In this document: piece after piece, positions 41,201 to 50,061 of the stretch
Numbering within the stretch: the stretch's first letter is position 1
How the letters are laid out: the number at the start of each line of letters is the position of its first letter
Source: Acidobacteriota bacterium
GTDB lineage: Bacteria; Acidobacteriota; Thermoanaerobaculia; UBA5066; Gp7-AA6
Length of the DNA stretch: 64,000 bases
Assembly: GCA_027307335.1 (NCBI GenBank)
Contig: DAHUXD010000064.1
Span: 1 to 64,000, forward strand
Direction: 5' to 3'
Notes under the pieces: generated by a model
The model's input: the letters and a program-made list of their open reading frames with translations, nothing else
Databases searched by the model: none
What the model was told of the DNA's origin: nothing
Program-made: the position numbers and the translations under genes

Positions 41201-44048
41201 CGTTCGTCAGGTGGCTTAAGCCGTCGTAGGTATAGGTCGTGTTGGCGGTACTGTGGTTCTCGTCCTTGACCGTCTTTAGGTTGCCGCGCGTGTCGTACGT
41301 GTAGTCGATGTGAGTGTTGCCGGGATCGGTGTGCGTGATTTTCTGAAGTCGGTTGTGGGTGTCGTAGGCGAAGGCATCGGTCTTGGCCGCGGCTGCCCAG
41401 GAGGAACATGAGGAGGCCGGTGACGAACACGTCTGGTAGTCCTCCTGGATCTTGTCGCCGATCGTGTTCAGGGTCAGATGGATCCGCTCCTGCTGCTTGC
41501 CTGTGGCATCGACGCGGATGGTGTCCGTCAGGCGGTTCGTCCCGTCCTCGTACGCGTAGCTCGTCGAGTTCCCGACGGGGAGAGCGATCGAGGTCAGGCG
41601 ATCTCTGGTGTCGTAGGTGTAGGTGGTCGTGTAGGGGCCGGGCTCGTTCGTATCGGCTGACGGCGCGACGGACTGCACTGTCTGGACTCTCCCGCGGACA
41701 TCGGTCCCGGTTACTGTTTGCGCGCCGTTTGGATCGGTCACCGTCCCAGGGGTGCCGTACAGGTCGTACGTATTACTCGCGACGGAGGTGTCGAGGTGCG
41801 TCGTTGCGCTCGTATACACCTGGGTGAGGTTGCGCCGGCCGCCGTCGTTCGTGGCCGCGTTCGCGTTGAAACCGTAGGCGATCTGCTGGTTCGTGGCCGG
41901 CCCTGAGACGTCCGTCAATCGGTGCTTGGGTGCTGTTGCCGGGCTGTCAAAGGTCGAGGTCGTCCCGTAGGTGATGCTCACTAACGAGTTCAGATACCCC
42001 GTGACCTGCGTTGTCAGCGTTGTCTCAGGAGTACCGGAGCTGTTCCAGGCAAAAGTAGTGAACTTGGTCTGCCCGGGAACAACAACCCCCTGCTCGGTCA
42101 ACTTCGTCATGAAGGCCGGCCAAGCTGGCGTGCCCACGGGTGGCGTATAGGCGTACTCGTAGCTCGTCGTCCGCTGCTCGGGCTTGCCGACGGCCTCGAT
42201 CTTCTCGGTCAACATCCCGTTGCCGTCGTAAGTGTACTGGGTCTCGACCTGCTCGCCTTGGGCGGGGTCCCCGTCCTTGCGGTCGATGACGTGGTTCGAA
42301 TAGTCGTAGCTGAAGATCTCGAGGTTCGCGTCCGCTCCGCCGCAGGTGGCGCAGTTGCCCGAGATCTGTGTCGGCAGCCACCGGCCGACGAGGTAGGCGA
42401 GAGCGAAAGTGGTCGTCTGGTTCGTGGAGCCGTCGATCGTGTGAGTCACGGTCCGTTGCGTTGCCGAGTCGTAGGAGACGGACACGTTGCTCTTTGTTCC
42501 GCCCGCCTGCGAGGACGTCAGGCCTCTGTCTGTCCCGGTTCCTGGGGTGTTGTCGTACGTATGGCCCTCGAGCTCGATCGAGGCGTCGTCCTTGATCGAG
42601 GAAAGGAGGCGCTGGGCTCCCAAATGGTCGCTGAGGTACGAATACGTCCTCCAGTTCGTGGACGTGTGGAGCGGATCCTTGGTGGCCGTCATGAGCCCGC
42701 TGCTCAAGGTCAGCTTCCAGGTCTGAGAGTTCGGCAGCGTGATCGTCACCAGGCTCGAGGTATAGGAGATCGTGATGTTCCGCCCCGCCGAGTCGGTGAT
42801 CGTCGTCAACTGACCTGACGAGTACGTTCCCGAAATCGTGTTGCCCCAGCGGTCAACCGTCTTGTTCCAGTGGCCCGTCGTCGTGTCGAAGTGGGTGACC
42901 GTGCCGTTCAAGTCCGTCAGCAGGTACTCCGACCCAGAGGTCGTCACCGTGCCCCGGACCTCACCTGGGTTGATGGCGGACCAGGTCGTAGCCGGCGACA
43001 CCCGCAGGTACTCCTCCTCGTACCCCTCCGCGGTGGTCCGATAGAGCCGGTTCCCGCTCGTTCCAGGCTCAGCTACCAGGATCTGGTTGTACTCATGCGT
43101 CCAGCCCTTGCCAACGGGTTCGCTGATGAGCGTCGGAAACATCGCCGTCGAGCTGTGGTACGTGAGCGTGAACGGCAAAGACATAGGCTCTTGGGCGATC
43201 ACAAAGAGTGGTTGCCTCACCATCACGTCACCGGATCCGACGTTGATCGGCAGCCCTACCGAGGTCCCGCCGCCACCCCCGCACGCACGACGATCGGCAC
43301 AGGTCCCCGTCAACATTTCCGTGTCGGTAGCAGTATTCAACTGAACGAGACTGTTTAGGTATGTGATCGTAGCTGTTACGGATTCGCCGGCGCCATTGCA
43401 CGGGAGATCTACCCCGGTGTCCCAGGAGCCGATTTCGTAATAGATGTAGGCGGCGACGTTGAAACCAGGACCGGTAACAAGTAGATTGTCGGTTTGAGCC
43501 GAAGGCGGCCCGCACGTGATGCCAGGCGGCCAGTCGCCCGTATTTTGGCAATAGTAACTCGGTGCCGTGTAGTCGACCCAGACGCGCGTACCTACCATCC
43601 GCAGAGCCACGGATGGAGTAGCCGGGGGGGCTCCGCTATTGTTTGTGCAGGGGCAGTTCGGGAATCCGACTGTGATTTGGGCATGGCAGTTCGCGGGGTT
43701 TGGAAACTGGAGGCCTTGGCTCCATTGCACGCCTCGTATAGCCACCGGGTCGCACCAGGTCAAGGGGCCGATCGTGTCCGGAAAGCACTGCTGCGGCTCG
43801 TTAGCTCCGCACCCTCCCGACAGTACAGTGCAGTTTGGCGGAAACGGTGGCGGGCAGGTGGATTGACCACTGGCGGCAGCCGCGAAGGCGACGAGAGAAG
43901 CAACGAATGCTAGAAGTACTCGAAGTGGGCTCGGCACTTCTGATGTCGTCGAAGTAACTGTCATCAGGCTGCTTGACATTGGGCCGGGCTGATCTAGCAA
44001 TGCCTGAATCCGCTCAAGATCCCCGACGTTCACCCGTAAATTGCTCAT
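38283..44048 (-). CDS. RHS/YD-repeat polymorphic toxin-like protein with IPT and SLH insertions
   Basis: A 1,921-residue protein. ATG 44,048 follows GAGGTGGGAC; ~45 residues precede a signal segment (PLRVLLAFVASLVAFAAAAS). A DUF6531-like region (NVGSGDVMVRQPLFV) leads into dozens of YD repeats (YDANGNRT-type motifs) that form the RHS cocoon. Between the repeats and the core lie an IPT/TIG domain (~39,730-40,000) and three SLH repeats (~39,215-39,745). The RHS core follows (YNIFRWYRPNWGRYAEADPV, ending DPYGLD, ~38,700-38,880). The last ~135 residues (KHCYLESNS, GLHIQDGNGVYRMN, NSNTFASCVASKCG) form a distinct Cys-rich tip, the usual toxin position; its fold is unknown, possibly papain/NlpC-like. 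Confidence 0.85.
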   Translation of the reverse strand: MSNLRVNVGDLERIQALLDQPGPMSSSLMTVTSTTSEVPSPLRVLLAFVASLVAFAAAASGQSTCPPPFPPNCTVLSGGCGANEPQQCFPDTIGPLTWCDPVAIRGVQWSQGLQFPNPANCHAQITVGFPNCPCTNNSGAPPATPSVALRMVGTRVWVDYTAPSYYCQNTGDWPPGITCGPPSAQTDNLLVTGPGFNVAAYIYYEIGSWDTGVDLPCNGAGESVTATITYLNSLVQLNTATDTEMLTGTCADRRACGGGGGTSVGLPINVGSGDVMVRQPLFVIAQEPMSLPFTLTYHSSTAMFPTLISEPVGKGWTHEYNQILVAEPGTSGNRLYRTTAEGYEEEYLRVSPATTWSAINPGEVRGTVTTSGSEYLLTDLNGTVTHFDTTTGHWNKTVDRWGNTISGTYSSGQLTTITDSAGRNITISYTSSLVTITLPNSQTWKLTLSSGLMTATKDPLHTSTNWRTYSYLSDHLGAQRLLSSIKDDASIELEGHTYDNTPGTGTDRGLTSSQAGGTKSNVSVSYDSATQRTVTHTIDGSTNQTTTFALAYLVGRWLPTQISGNCATCGGADANLEIFSYDYSNHVIDRKDGDPAQGEQVETQYTYDGNGMLTEKIEAVGKPEQRTTSYEYAYTPPVGTPAWPAFMTKLTEQGVVVPGQTKFTTFAWNSSGTPETTLTTQVTGYLNSLVSITYGTTSTFDSPATAPKHRLTDVSGPATNQQIAYGFNANAATNDGGRRNLTQVYTSATTHLDTSVASNTYDLYGTPGTVTDPNGAQTVTGTDVRGRVQTVQSVAPSADTNEPGPYTTTYTYDTRDRLTSIALPVGNSTSYAYEDGTNRLTDTIRVDATGKQQERIHLTLNTIGDKIQEDYQTCSSPASSCSSWAAAAKTDAFAYDTHNRLQKITHTDPGNTHIDYTYDTRGNLKTVKDENHSTANTTYTYDGLSHLTNVSQTLGAGSASTSYGYDAHDNLVSVTDPNTNQTTYNYDDFRRMQKQVSPVTGTTTYSYDPAGNLLTVTDANAATTTRTYDAANRVVTSTSTRSNRATETVSWAYDNTTLGGYGGGRVGRVTEPTGTTQYNYDRRGLLKAERKAVWDNTFETQYAYDQNGNRTSIIYPSQKTLTYTYDFADRPLSAASGSTTYVSPTAGATTYAPFGPPTQLKFGNGTTRTMQYDQRYRMTLNKLVKDAGSVTLADYHTIGYDGVGNVTSIPDALDSTYSRTAMAYDDLNRLKTASTGSNLWSTGSYNYDSMGNVTSLSLSSGGTMRSATFTYSGTTPKLSSVTEQSPIGSRTVAYDSAGNETQVGSTANSFLYSARNFLAVSSVDPAAGFAYNYDARGVRTIARDNALSITGLSPASTAAGGAAFTLYVYGAKFTGSSVVKWIGSARTTTLDSINQIHATINASDIASAGTLAPITVTDGASTSNSTNFVVDFSDEPNTDPFYPYVTIIAARGITAGIGGGQFGSGSSIHRDQMSVFLLKAKNGSGYTPPNCTGIFQDVACPSQFANWVEDAYHQGIMDACVLSPLQFCPSTAVTRETMANFLLFGLEGSTYVPPPAVGVFSDVPKTAPHAPYIEEIARRGITGGCGGGNYCPTNPVTRAQMATFLTKTWGFTANVTPAGNKRYFVYSPELSIITETDWNTTYHPVISYEHVWMGGAPVAEVDTVTSTTHWTLTDHLGAPIMQTDSSVNTYWRVEYEPYGRVWTKRPSGLADQHQVLRLPGQEVEQQPTNSVNGMSEREYNIFRWYRPNWGRYAEADPVGLDADVDLFSYAKGTPVRFVDPYGLDVRVCCRPLDSKVLSGYKHCYLESNSNNQRRTFGLHIQDGNGVYRMNDPSDTGGQCSPWRSDPCGRLETCARSNSAQYPVERYSYVFANLGIGNGRNSNTFASCVASKCGIYVDPYTHLDQTFRLRAPGWYQPCPGNF

Positions 44049-44385
44049 GTCCCACCTCAGCTCTCGAAGCCCTGCGCGATTGCCCAGACCGGGCAACGTC
44101 CGCAGGCCCTCCCACAGATGAAGTGCGTTTCGGGAGGAGAAATTGGGACACAGAGAGGAGCGAAGCTGGCGGTGCGGCGTGCCTGAAGCAGCCCCAAGGG
44201 ATGGGATTCACATCGACTTCAGGCCGCCCGTCTCGGCGTCGGGGATCTTGTGCCAGGGATGTTCTTTGACGGAGTTCGGGCCTTTGCTTGCCTAACGCCG
44301 AAGCGGAGCTCAGGAAAAATCCGCTCGACACTCCCAGCCCCTCCTGAGATAGAGTTGCCTCACTTTTCTCGGGGCGTCGAAGCGA
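44049..44385. other. Divergent promoter region between RHS and ECF sigma genes
   Basis: 337 bases. It contains a 6-bp stem-loop, TTGCCC-AGACC-GGGCAA (44,080-44,096), which would be in the RHS gene leader. No convincing -35/-10 pair was found; the neighbouring ECF factor may read its own non-consensus promoter here. Confidence 0.35.
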
Positions 44386-44895
44386 GTGATCGAAGCGGAA
44401 GCTGCGCGGACCAGCCTGCAAGCCGCTGAGGCGGTCCTTCTGGACCGGAAGGCTCAGAAGAAGCTCTTCTCATACGCGCGATCGCATTTCGGAATCCCTG
44501 TCGTCGACGCGGAGGACCTTCTCGGAGAGACGGTTCTCGAGCTTATCCGTCGCCCGAGCTACATCCGAAAGCCCGACGGCTTTCTCTTCGCAGTCTTCCA
44601 CTCACGATGCGTACGCTTCGCGGCGGGCCGAAGAACACGCGGCAGGGAAATCTCGATCGAAGGGTCCCCTGGCGACCGCTCTCCGGTATCAGCCCTACAT
44701 GAAACGGCCTACCAGCGGGTTGCCGTCCGCGAGGCCCTGGCCGGGATCTCTCGCGCCTGCCGGCGCCTCCTGACCGCCTACTACCTCGAAGGTCAGTCGC
44801 TCAGGGAGGCGGCGGGTACGGCCTCGCTGCGATACTCTAGTATGGCGAAGTCGATAAGCCGCTGCGTCGAGCAGCTGCGGAAATACATGCGATGA
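44386..44895 (+). CDS. ECF-type RNA polymerase sigma factor (element-borne)
   Basis: A 169-residue sigma factor. Region 2 is SYARSHFGIPVVDAEDLLGE plus TVLELI, and region 4 ISRACRRLLTAYYLEGQSLR plus EAA with the helix-turn-helix. The start is GTG 44,386, without a strong ribosome site. Its last codons overlap the next gene (ATGA), which encodes a zinc-finger protein of the anti-sigma kind. The two form a classic sigma/anti-sigma pair that probably controls the cargo run downstream and/or the divergent RHS gene; that target is inferred from position. Confidence 0.8.
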   Translation: MIEAEAARTSLQAAEAVLLDRKAQKKLFSYARSHFGIPVVDAEDLLGETVLELIRRPSYIRKPDGFLFAVFHSRCVRFAAGRRTRGREISIEGSPGDRSPVSALHETAYQRVAVREALAGISRACRRLLTAYYLEGQSLREAAGTASLRYSSMAKSISRCVEQLRKYMR

Positions 44896-46283
44896 AACCG
44901 CACGTCGACGATTTCACGCTCCTCCGGCTGGTCGCAGGAGAACTGGCCGACCGAGATCGCCAAAGGGCGGAAGCTCATCTCTTCGCGTGTCGCCCGTGCG
45001 GGGTCGCGCTCTCCGAAGTGAGGAGGCTCGACCGCGGCTTGCGAGAGCTTGCGGCGACTGGAGACTTTGAGGCCGCGCCGACCGAGGCGGCCGGGTTTCC
45101 CCCAAACGACCCTTTCCGCCGACGCCCTCCACCGCAGAGTCCTGCCCGTAATACCCTGGCCATCGGCACGGAGGCGATCGCCGCCGCTGAAGCGGCGAGG
45201 CTCGCGGCCACCAGATCGCTACAGACGGTGGGCGGCGAGCCCCGGAGCCGGGCGCGAGTTTCGCTCCGGACAGCGGAGAGCCGCCTAGCTCTCCTCTACG
45301 AGCTTCAGGAGGCTGGTCGCAACATTGCCGAGGATCCGGTTCGTGCGCTCGAGTTGGCAAGATCAAAGATCAACGGCTTGCTTCGTGCCAGACCGAACGC
45401 TGCGGCCAGAGCTAGCGTCGCCGAAAAGGTTGTCCCCTGGGACATCTTAATCGGCCAGGCGCATGTCCTAGCGGCTCAGGCCCATATCTGGACCAAGGAA
45501 TTCGCCCGGGCGGGCTCGCACCTTCGCGTCGCGTACCGCTCCTTTGGCCGGGCGGGAGATGAGACGAGTCTCGCCATCGTGGAGCTGAACGAGGCCCAGC
45601 GGCGCTCCTTCATCGGGCAGGGACGAACGGCGCTGCTTCTCGCCTCTCGTGCCCGGGCGACCTTCGAGGAGCGTGAGCTTGACGAGCTTGCCGCAAGGGC
45701 GAGAGTTGTCGAAGGTCTGGCTCATTTCGACCTGGACGACCAGGAAGCCGCCGTCGCCGCATACCGCGAGGCTATTCCGATCTTCGAGCGCTATAGCCTT
45801 TGGAGCAATTTCGTCGGCGCGCTGAATAGCATCGCAACATCCCTCACGCGCCTCGGCCGACTTGACGAGGCGCGTCGCGAATACGCTCGAGTTCTCCACC
45901 GATTTTCGAGGAAAGAGCATCGCTCCTGGCATGGGTTCGTCCGAATCGGTCTTGCGGAGATTCTCTTCTCAGCCGGCCGGTTTCAAGAGGCCGCGCACTC
46001 CGCGGCGAGCGCTGGAAGGGCTTTTTCGGAGTGCGGCCTTTACGCAAATGCCCTGATCGTCTGGCTCCTCGAGGTTGAAGCTTGGGCACGCCACGGAGAT
46101 CTCCAACGGGCAAGGCGTCGGCTCGACGCCTTCTCGCGTGCCGCACAAGCTCAGCGAGCGATCGACGGCGCGGTCAGGCGCCAACTCGAGGACGCCCTCA
46201 CGGGCGTCAATCCTGATTTCGGTCAGCTGGCGAGACTCAGATCCAGCCTCGACGAGACCCTGCTAAGACTCTCTTACCGGTAA
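44892..46283 (+). CDS. Zinc-finger anti-sigma-like protein with TPR array
   Basis: A 463-residue protein. The first ~45 residues are a zf-HC2-type motif (TLLRLVAGELADRDRQRAEA, HLFACRPCG) of ECF anti-sigma factors, His-x3-Cys-x2-Cys. The remaining ~350 residues are helical repeats of TPR type (ARAGSHLRVAYRSFGRAGDE, AVAAYREAIPIFERYSLWSN, EARREYARVLHRFSRKEHRS), a protein-interaction platform. There is no membrane segment, so the sensor would be cytoplasmic. It is coupled to the sigma gene by the ATGA overlap. Confidence 0.78.
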   Translation: MKPHVDDFTLLRLVAGELADRDRQRAEAHLFACRPCGVALSEVRRLDRGLRELAATGDFEAAPTEAAGFPPNDPFRRRPPPQSPARNTLAIGTEAIAAAEAARLAATRSLQTVGGEPRSRARVSLRTAESRLALLYELQEAGRNIAEDPVRALELARSKINGLLRARPNAAARASVAEKVVPWDILIGQAHVLAAQAHIWTKEFARAGSHLRVAYRSFGRAGDETSLAIVELNEAQRRSFIGQGRTALLLASRARATFEERELDELAARARVVEGLAHFDLDDQEAAVAAYREAIPIFERYSLWSNFVGALNSIATSLTRLGRLDEARREYARVLHRFSRKEHRSWHGFVRIGLAEILFSAGRFQEAAHSAASAGRAFSECGLYANALIVWLLEVEAWARHGDLQRARRRLDAFSRAAQAQRAIDGAVRRQLEDALTGVNPDFGQLARLRSSLDETLLRLSYR

Positions 46284-46945
46284 CCCCTTTCGCCGGTCCC
46301 GGTTTCTTTCCTAACGTTGTCCCAATCAAGCCCTAGTTTCGGCACTTCACCACTGAACGTGAAGGCGGAACGGAGCGCTCCACAAACCGCCTCTAGGCCG
46401 GCTCAGCCATTGGGCAGGCAAGGAGGTTTGTGTGAACGGTCTGAACGGTCCGGTCCCGAACTAGGTACGAGAAGCGACGGGAGAAGTCGGCGGGCGTACG
46501 GCCTCGGAGGGTCGACGCCCGCCGGCACAATCGCTGTCGAGGCGAGCATGAAGCTGCATCAGACACAGGCTTGGCCCCCTCGGGCATTTACTCATAGACC
46601 TGAAGTCTCGCCCCGCGGCGCGGCTGGACACCGGGTGCTGATCGGCAGAGAATCCAGGCGATGCGCAAGCACGGTCCCCCGAGCGAAGAGGAACCGGGAA
46701 ACCAAGGCCCTCCTGCCAAACCCACTCTCGAACCGAGAGGGGAAAGCAGGTTGCGGTACAGTCCCGCGCCGCCACGGCCCACGAAACCGGCACGAATTCA
46801 TCCTCGACGACCCCTGCCGACGATTCCAGAGAAGTCACCCGCCAAGGGTCGGGAGATCGAACCAGAATCACCCAACGCGTAGCGCGTCGCCCCTCCTCTC
46901 TACAACCTTCTCGTCCGTAACCGACCGTCCCGCACGGAGGCTTCG
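46284..46945. other. 660-base intergenic stretch
   Basis: No convincing long gene. A 210-codon frame (46,317-46,949) has an unnatural Arg/Pro/Ser composition. The only item of interest is a 73-codon frame at 46,661-46,882 (see separate entry). No strong promoter, hairpin or RNA gene was recognised. Confidence 0.45.
46661..46882 (+). CDS. Possible 73-residue peptide resembling the N-terminus of the next gene
   Basis: The frame reads MRKHGPPSEEEPG and later PTKPARIHPRRPLPTIPE. The following large gene begins MKKRPPARTSEKK and later has FVKPRRIHPRRILPLVRE. The same spacing and motif (KPxRIHPRRxLP) suggests a real paralogous peptide or a decayed 5' copy. There is no good ribosome site. Confidence 0.3.
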   Translation: MRKHGPPSEEEPGNQGPPAKPTLEPRGESRLRYSPAPPRPTKPARIHPRRPLPTIPEKSPAKGREIEPESPNA

Positions 46946-49378
46946 ATGAAGAAGCGCCCGCCCGCCCGAACTTCGGAGAAGAAACAAGTGCCCACCGCTA
47001 GAGGCATCCCACTAGACTCGCCTTCCCGAACAGCTGTCCAAGTCTCACATCTCGACTCCCCTCCAAAGTTCGTGAAGCCCCGGCGTATCCACCCTCGTCG
47101 CATCTTGCCCCTGGTGCGAGAAGGCTATGAACGTGGATTCCACTCCGCGACGCTCGCGATCAACGCGCCCATCGTTCGACGCTTCGCTGAACCTGCTCTA
47201 CAGCCTGGAGTGGACATTCTGATCTCGACCAACACGGAGCTCTCAGGACCGGGTGAGCAATTGACGGCATCCAACGTCGATGAGCCAAGTGTGGCCCTTA
47301 ACGGCGATGTCGTTCTATTCACAGGGAATTGGTACGCCGCGATCTCGACTGATGCCGGCAAGACTTTCCAATTCATCAGTCCCGCCAACGCCTTCGCCAA
47401 CAAGGACCCTAAAGACTCGCATTTCTGCTGCGACCAAGTCGCGCAGTACATCAGCCAGATCGACTGCTTCGTCTGGCTTCTGCAGTACGGCCCGGACAAG
47501 GACAATTTGCAGCGTCTGGCCTTTGCGCGGACGGCCGACGCGGCCGCAGGACATTGGAGCATCTTTGATCTCACAACACAGATTCTCGGCGTTCCGGGAG
47601 CCTTTCTCGATTTTCCTGACCTCGCCGTTGGAGCGAACTCCCTCTACGTAACGACGAATATCTTCCTACCAGACAAGGTCGGTTCTGGGGTGGTTCGAAT
47701 TCCCATTCAGTCGATCGAGGCTGCTACTCAGGACCCCGCCAGCGCCAAGGCTCCCACGGTTGTCCCCTTCGTGTCTTTCGACTTTCAGAGCTTCAGAGTG
47801 GCGCAGCACACCGGGGAGACGGCCTTCTTTGCCGCCCACGAGGACACGAGCACGTTGCGTGTCTTTTCTTGGCCCGAAGGACAGGCTCAGCCGACCTCGA
47901 GCTCCGTGGGTGTCGCGCGCTGGATAGGTGGCAATGGATACCGGTCCAAGACACCCGACGGCCGGCGATGGCTTGACCGTGCCGATCCGCGAATTACCGG
48001 AGCGACCCTGCGGGGAGACGAGATCTGGTTTGCGTGGTCGGTTGATCAGGGCTCGAACCAACGACCGCAACCGTTCATTCAAATTGCGAGGATTGCGGCC
48101 TCAAACCTCACGCTCCTCGACAACATCAACGTATTCGACCCGACAGCCGCGACGTGCTACGGCGCCATCGTTGCTAACGCTGGTGGCGACGTCGGAATCT
48201 CCTACGCCATCGGTGGAGGAGACCGCTTCCCCTCCCACATGGTGGGGATCCTGACGGATCCACGCAAAGATGCCCTTGCTGCCGCTGGCGATCGGGGCCC
48301 GCAGTTCGATCCGGACACGGGCAAGGGCGAATGGGGCGACTATCTCACGATCCGCCGCGCCTTCCCCGCGGAAAACCAGTTCGCAGCCACCGGCTACACC
48401 CTCAAGGGCCAAGATTCACCAGGTGAAGGAGGCCGGACACTCGATGCGACGCCGCGATACGTCGTCTTCGCCCGTACGGGAACTGGACCTTCAGCCAAGG
48501 CCTCAGGTCCGATTGCCGCCGCACGTGGGGTACCGGCCGCCGCCGGCGGGGAGCCGATCACAGACGTCAGCAAGCTTCCCCTCGTGAGCCAGGAGGTAGC
48601 GGCCCAGATAAAGATGGCGGCCGGCATCTCCGCGGTGCCGCTCGCGCGACCGCTGCTCGCGCCGATGGCGCCGCAGCTGGTCACGAGCCCGGGCGTCGAA
48701 AGATGGCCAGTCAAGACCGGACAGGACACAGATATCGCATTGGTCGGTAAGAATGTGATCGGAGGCAGCGACCTAGGCCCAGGGATCGTTCCTTCCACCG
48801 TCGAAGAGCTTGCCGGTGTTCCGAGACCGCCGGAGATGCCGGATCTGGCATCCCTTAATCCTGCCTATCAGGCCAGGCGTTCATCGCCGGTCGAAATTGT
48901 CATATGGCAACTGGATGCAACGATCACGGTTCTCAAGCTCGAGGCCGACGGCGATTACCACCTCGTACTGCAAGGTTCGAGCGGCCAGACGATCATCGGA
49001 GAGGTCCCAACACCGACAACCCGCTTCATCGGTCAAAGTCCCTGGATGAAAAACATCAGTGAGGCGCGAAAGGCAGTCGACGACAAGCTCGTAAGCCCTC
49101 TACACCCGGCGGACTTCGTGCAGGTTGGTGACAAGCTCGTACCTCGGCAGGCGCTCACAATCGGGGCGCCAGTACAGGCATTCCCTAACCTGCCAGTATC
49201 CTTCCGCACACCACCGGCTGGTCAGGAGGCGACGGTTCCGCCCTTCCAGACGAGTGTTCCGCCGACGCGAGCGAGGCTGACCGGTGTCGGGTTCTTTGAC
49301 AAAGTCCACGGTCAGACCGGTGTCTCACAGCTGAACGGGATCGAGCTGCACCCGATCCTACGAATCGAATGGCTGTAG
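46946..49378 (+). CDS. Large beta-propeller protein with conserved C-terminal domain
   Basis: An 810-residue protein; GGAGG five bases before ATG 46,946. No ordinary signal peptide: a basic Pro-rich N-terminus with KPRRIHPRRILP (~residues 47-58). Residues ~95-520 are propeller-like with sialidase-style Asp-box turns (AISTDAGKTFQFIS) and repeated strands. The C-terminal ~200 residues are separate: EIVIWQLDATITVLKLEADG, DYHLVLQGSSGQTIIGEVPT, then ARLTGVGFFDKVHGQTG and NGIELHPILRIEW, a conserved module frequently found in acidobacterial hypothetical proteins. The enzymatic role is not known. Confidence 0.65.
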   Translation: MKKRPPARTSEKKQVPTARGIPLDSPSRTAVQVSHLDSPPKFVKPRRIHPRRILPLVREGYERGFHSATLAINAPIVRRFAEPALQPGVDILISTNTELSGPGEQLTASNVDEPSVALNGDVVLFTGNWYAAISTDAGKTFQFISPANAFANKDPKDSHFCCDQVAQYISQIDCFVWLLQYGPDKDNLQRLAFARTADAAAGHWSIFDLTTQILGVPGAFLDFPDLAVGANSLYVTTNIFLPDKVGSGVVRIPIQSIEAATQDPASAKAPTVVPFVSFDFQSFRVAQHTGETAFFAAHEDTSTLRVFSWPEGQAQPTSSSVGVARWIGGNGYRSKTPDGRRWLDRADPRITGATLRGDEIWFAWSVDQGSNQRPQPFIQIARIAASNLTLLDNINVFDPTAATCYGAIVANAGGDVGISYAIGGGDRFPSHMVGILTDPRKDALAAAGDRGPQFDPDTGKGEWGDYLTIRRAFPAENQFAATGYTLKGQDSPGEGGRTLDATPRYVVFARTGTGPSAKASGPIAAARGVPAAAGGEPITDVSKLPLVSQEVAAQIKMAAGISAVPLARPLLAPMAPQLVTSPGVERWPVKTGQDTDIALVGKNVIGGSDLGPGIVPSTVEELAGVPRPPEMPDLASLNPAYQARRSSPVEIVIWQLDATITVLKLEADGDYHLVLQGSSGQTIIGEVPTPTTRFIGQSPWMKNISEARKAVDDKLVSPLHPADFVQVGDKLVPRQALTIGAPVQAFPNLPVSFRTPPAGQEATVPPFQTSVPPTRARLTGVGFFDKVHGQTGVSQLNGIELHPILRIEWL

Positions 49379-49435
49379 CCACAGTGCAAGGCCTCATGAC
49401 CGACACGTGGCCCGCCTGAGCCGGGCCCACAAATC

Positions 49436-50017
49436 ATGGGTGCTTTCATCCTTGCGTACCTGACGGTCCTCGCGGCAGAGCTCGTGGGCGACAAATCGCT
49501 TTACGCCATTGCGTCGCTCTCGATGCATCTCAGCGCGCTGAGCGTACTCACGGGTGCCGTGCTCGCGTTCATGCTGAAGATGCTCGTCGCCGTTCTGCTC
49601 GGGAGCGCCCTCTCGCGAATCCCGCCAGCCTGGACGGCCCTGCTGAGTAGCGCCGGTTTCGCAACCTCTGCGCTACTCGTGATCCGGCGGAGCTCGCCAG
49701 CCGCTTCACGACAGCTTTCAGAACTATCCCATCGGCGAGCCGTCGCCGTCTCCGGAGGCTCGCTGCTTCTCGCGGAATGGGCCGATGCCGGCCAGTTGGC
49801 GGCCGCGGCCTTGTCTGCGCAGACCGGTGCCCCGGCCGCCGTCTGGCTCGGCGGCACATTGGCACTGCTCTCGAAGGCTCTGGTCGCCCTATTCGTCGGT
49901 CGCCGACTTGGCCCCATGCTTCCCGACCGGGCTCTGCGCTTCGTCACCAGCGGAACCCTCAGCATCCTAGCCGCAGTCTCGTTGGTGCGAGGTCTCCGAA
50001 GTCTTCACGGTTTCTGA
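49436..50017 (+). CDS. GDT1/UPF0016-family membrane transporter
   Basis: A 193-residue six-helix membrane protein. Two inverted repeats each begin with the family acidic motif: ELVGDKS (E-x-G-D-K-S) in helix 1 and EWADAGQ in the second half. UPF0016/GDT1/TMEM165 proteins export Mn2+ or Ca2+. The pattern EWADAGQ is a slight departure from the usual E-x-G-D-K/R-[TS] in the second repeat. It is probably a metal-cation exporter in the inner membrane. Confidence 0.78.
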   Translation: MGAFILAYLTVLAAELVGDKSLYAIASLSMHLSALSVLTGAVLAFMLKMLVAVLLGSALSRIPPAWTALLSSAGFATSALLVIRRSSPAASRQLSELSHRRAVAVSGGSLLLAEWADAGQLAAAALSAQTGAPAAVWLGGTLALLSKALVALFVGRRLGPMLPDRALRFVTSGTLSILAAVSLVRGLRSLHGF

Positions 50018-50061
50018 GTAAGGCAGTGATGTGATGAAACGGCCCTGCACGAGGTAGCGCA

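Noticed and set aside
46317-46949. 210-codon plus-strand frame
   Set aside because: No ribosome site and an unnatural Arg/Ser/Pro composition; it also covers the start of the propeller gene in another frame.
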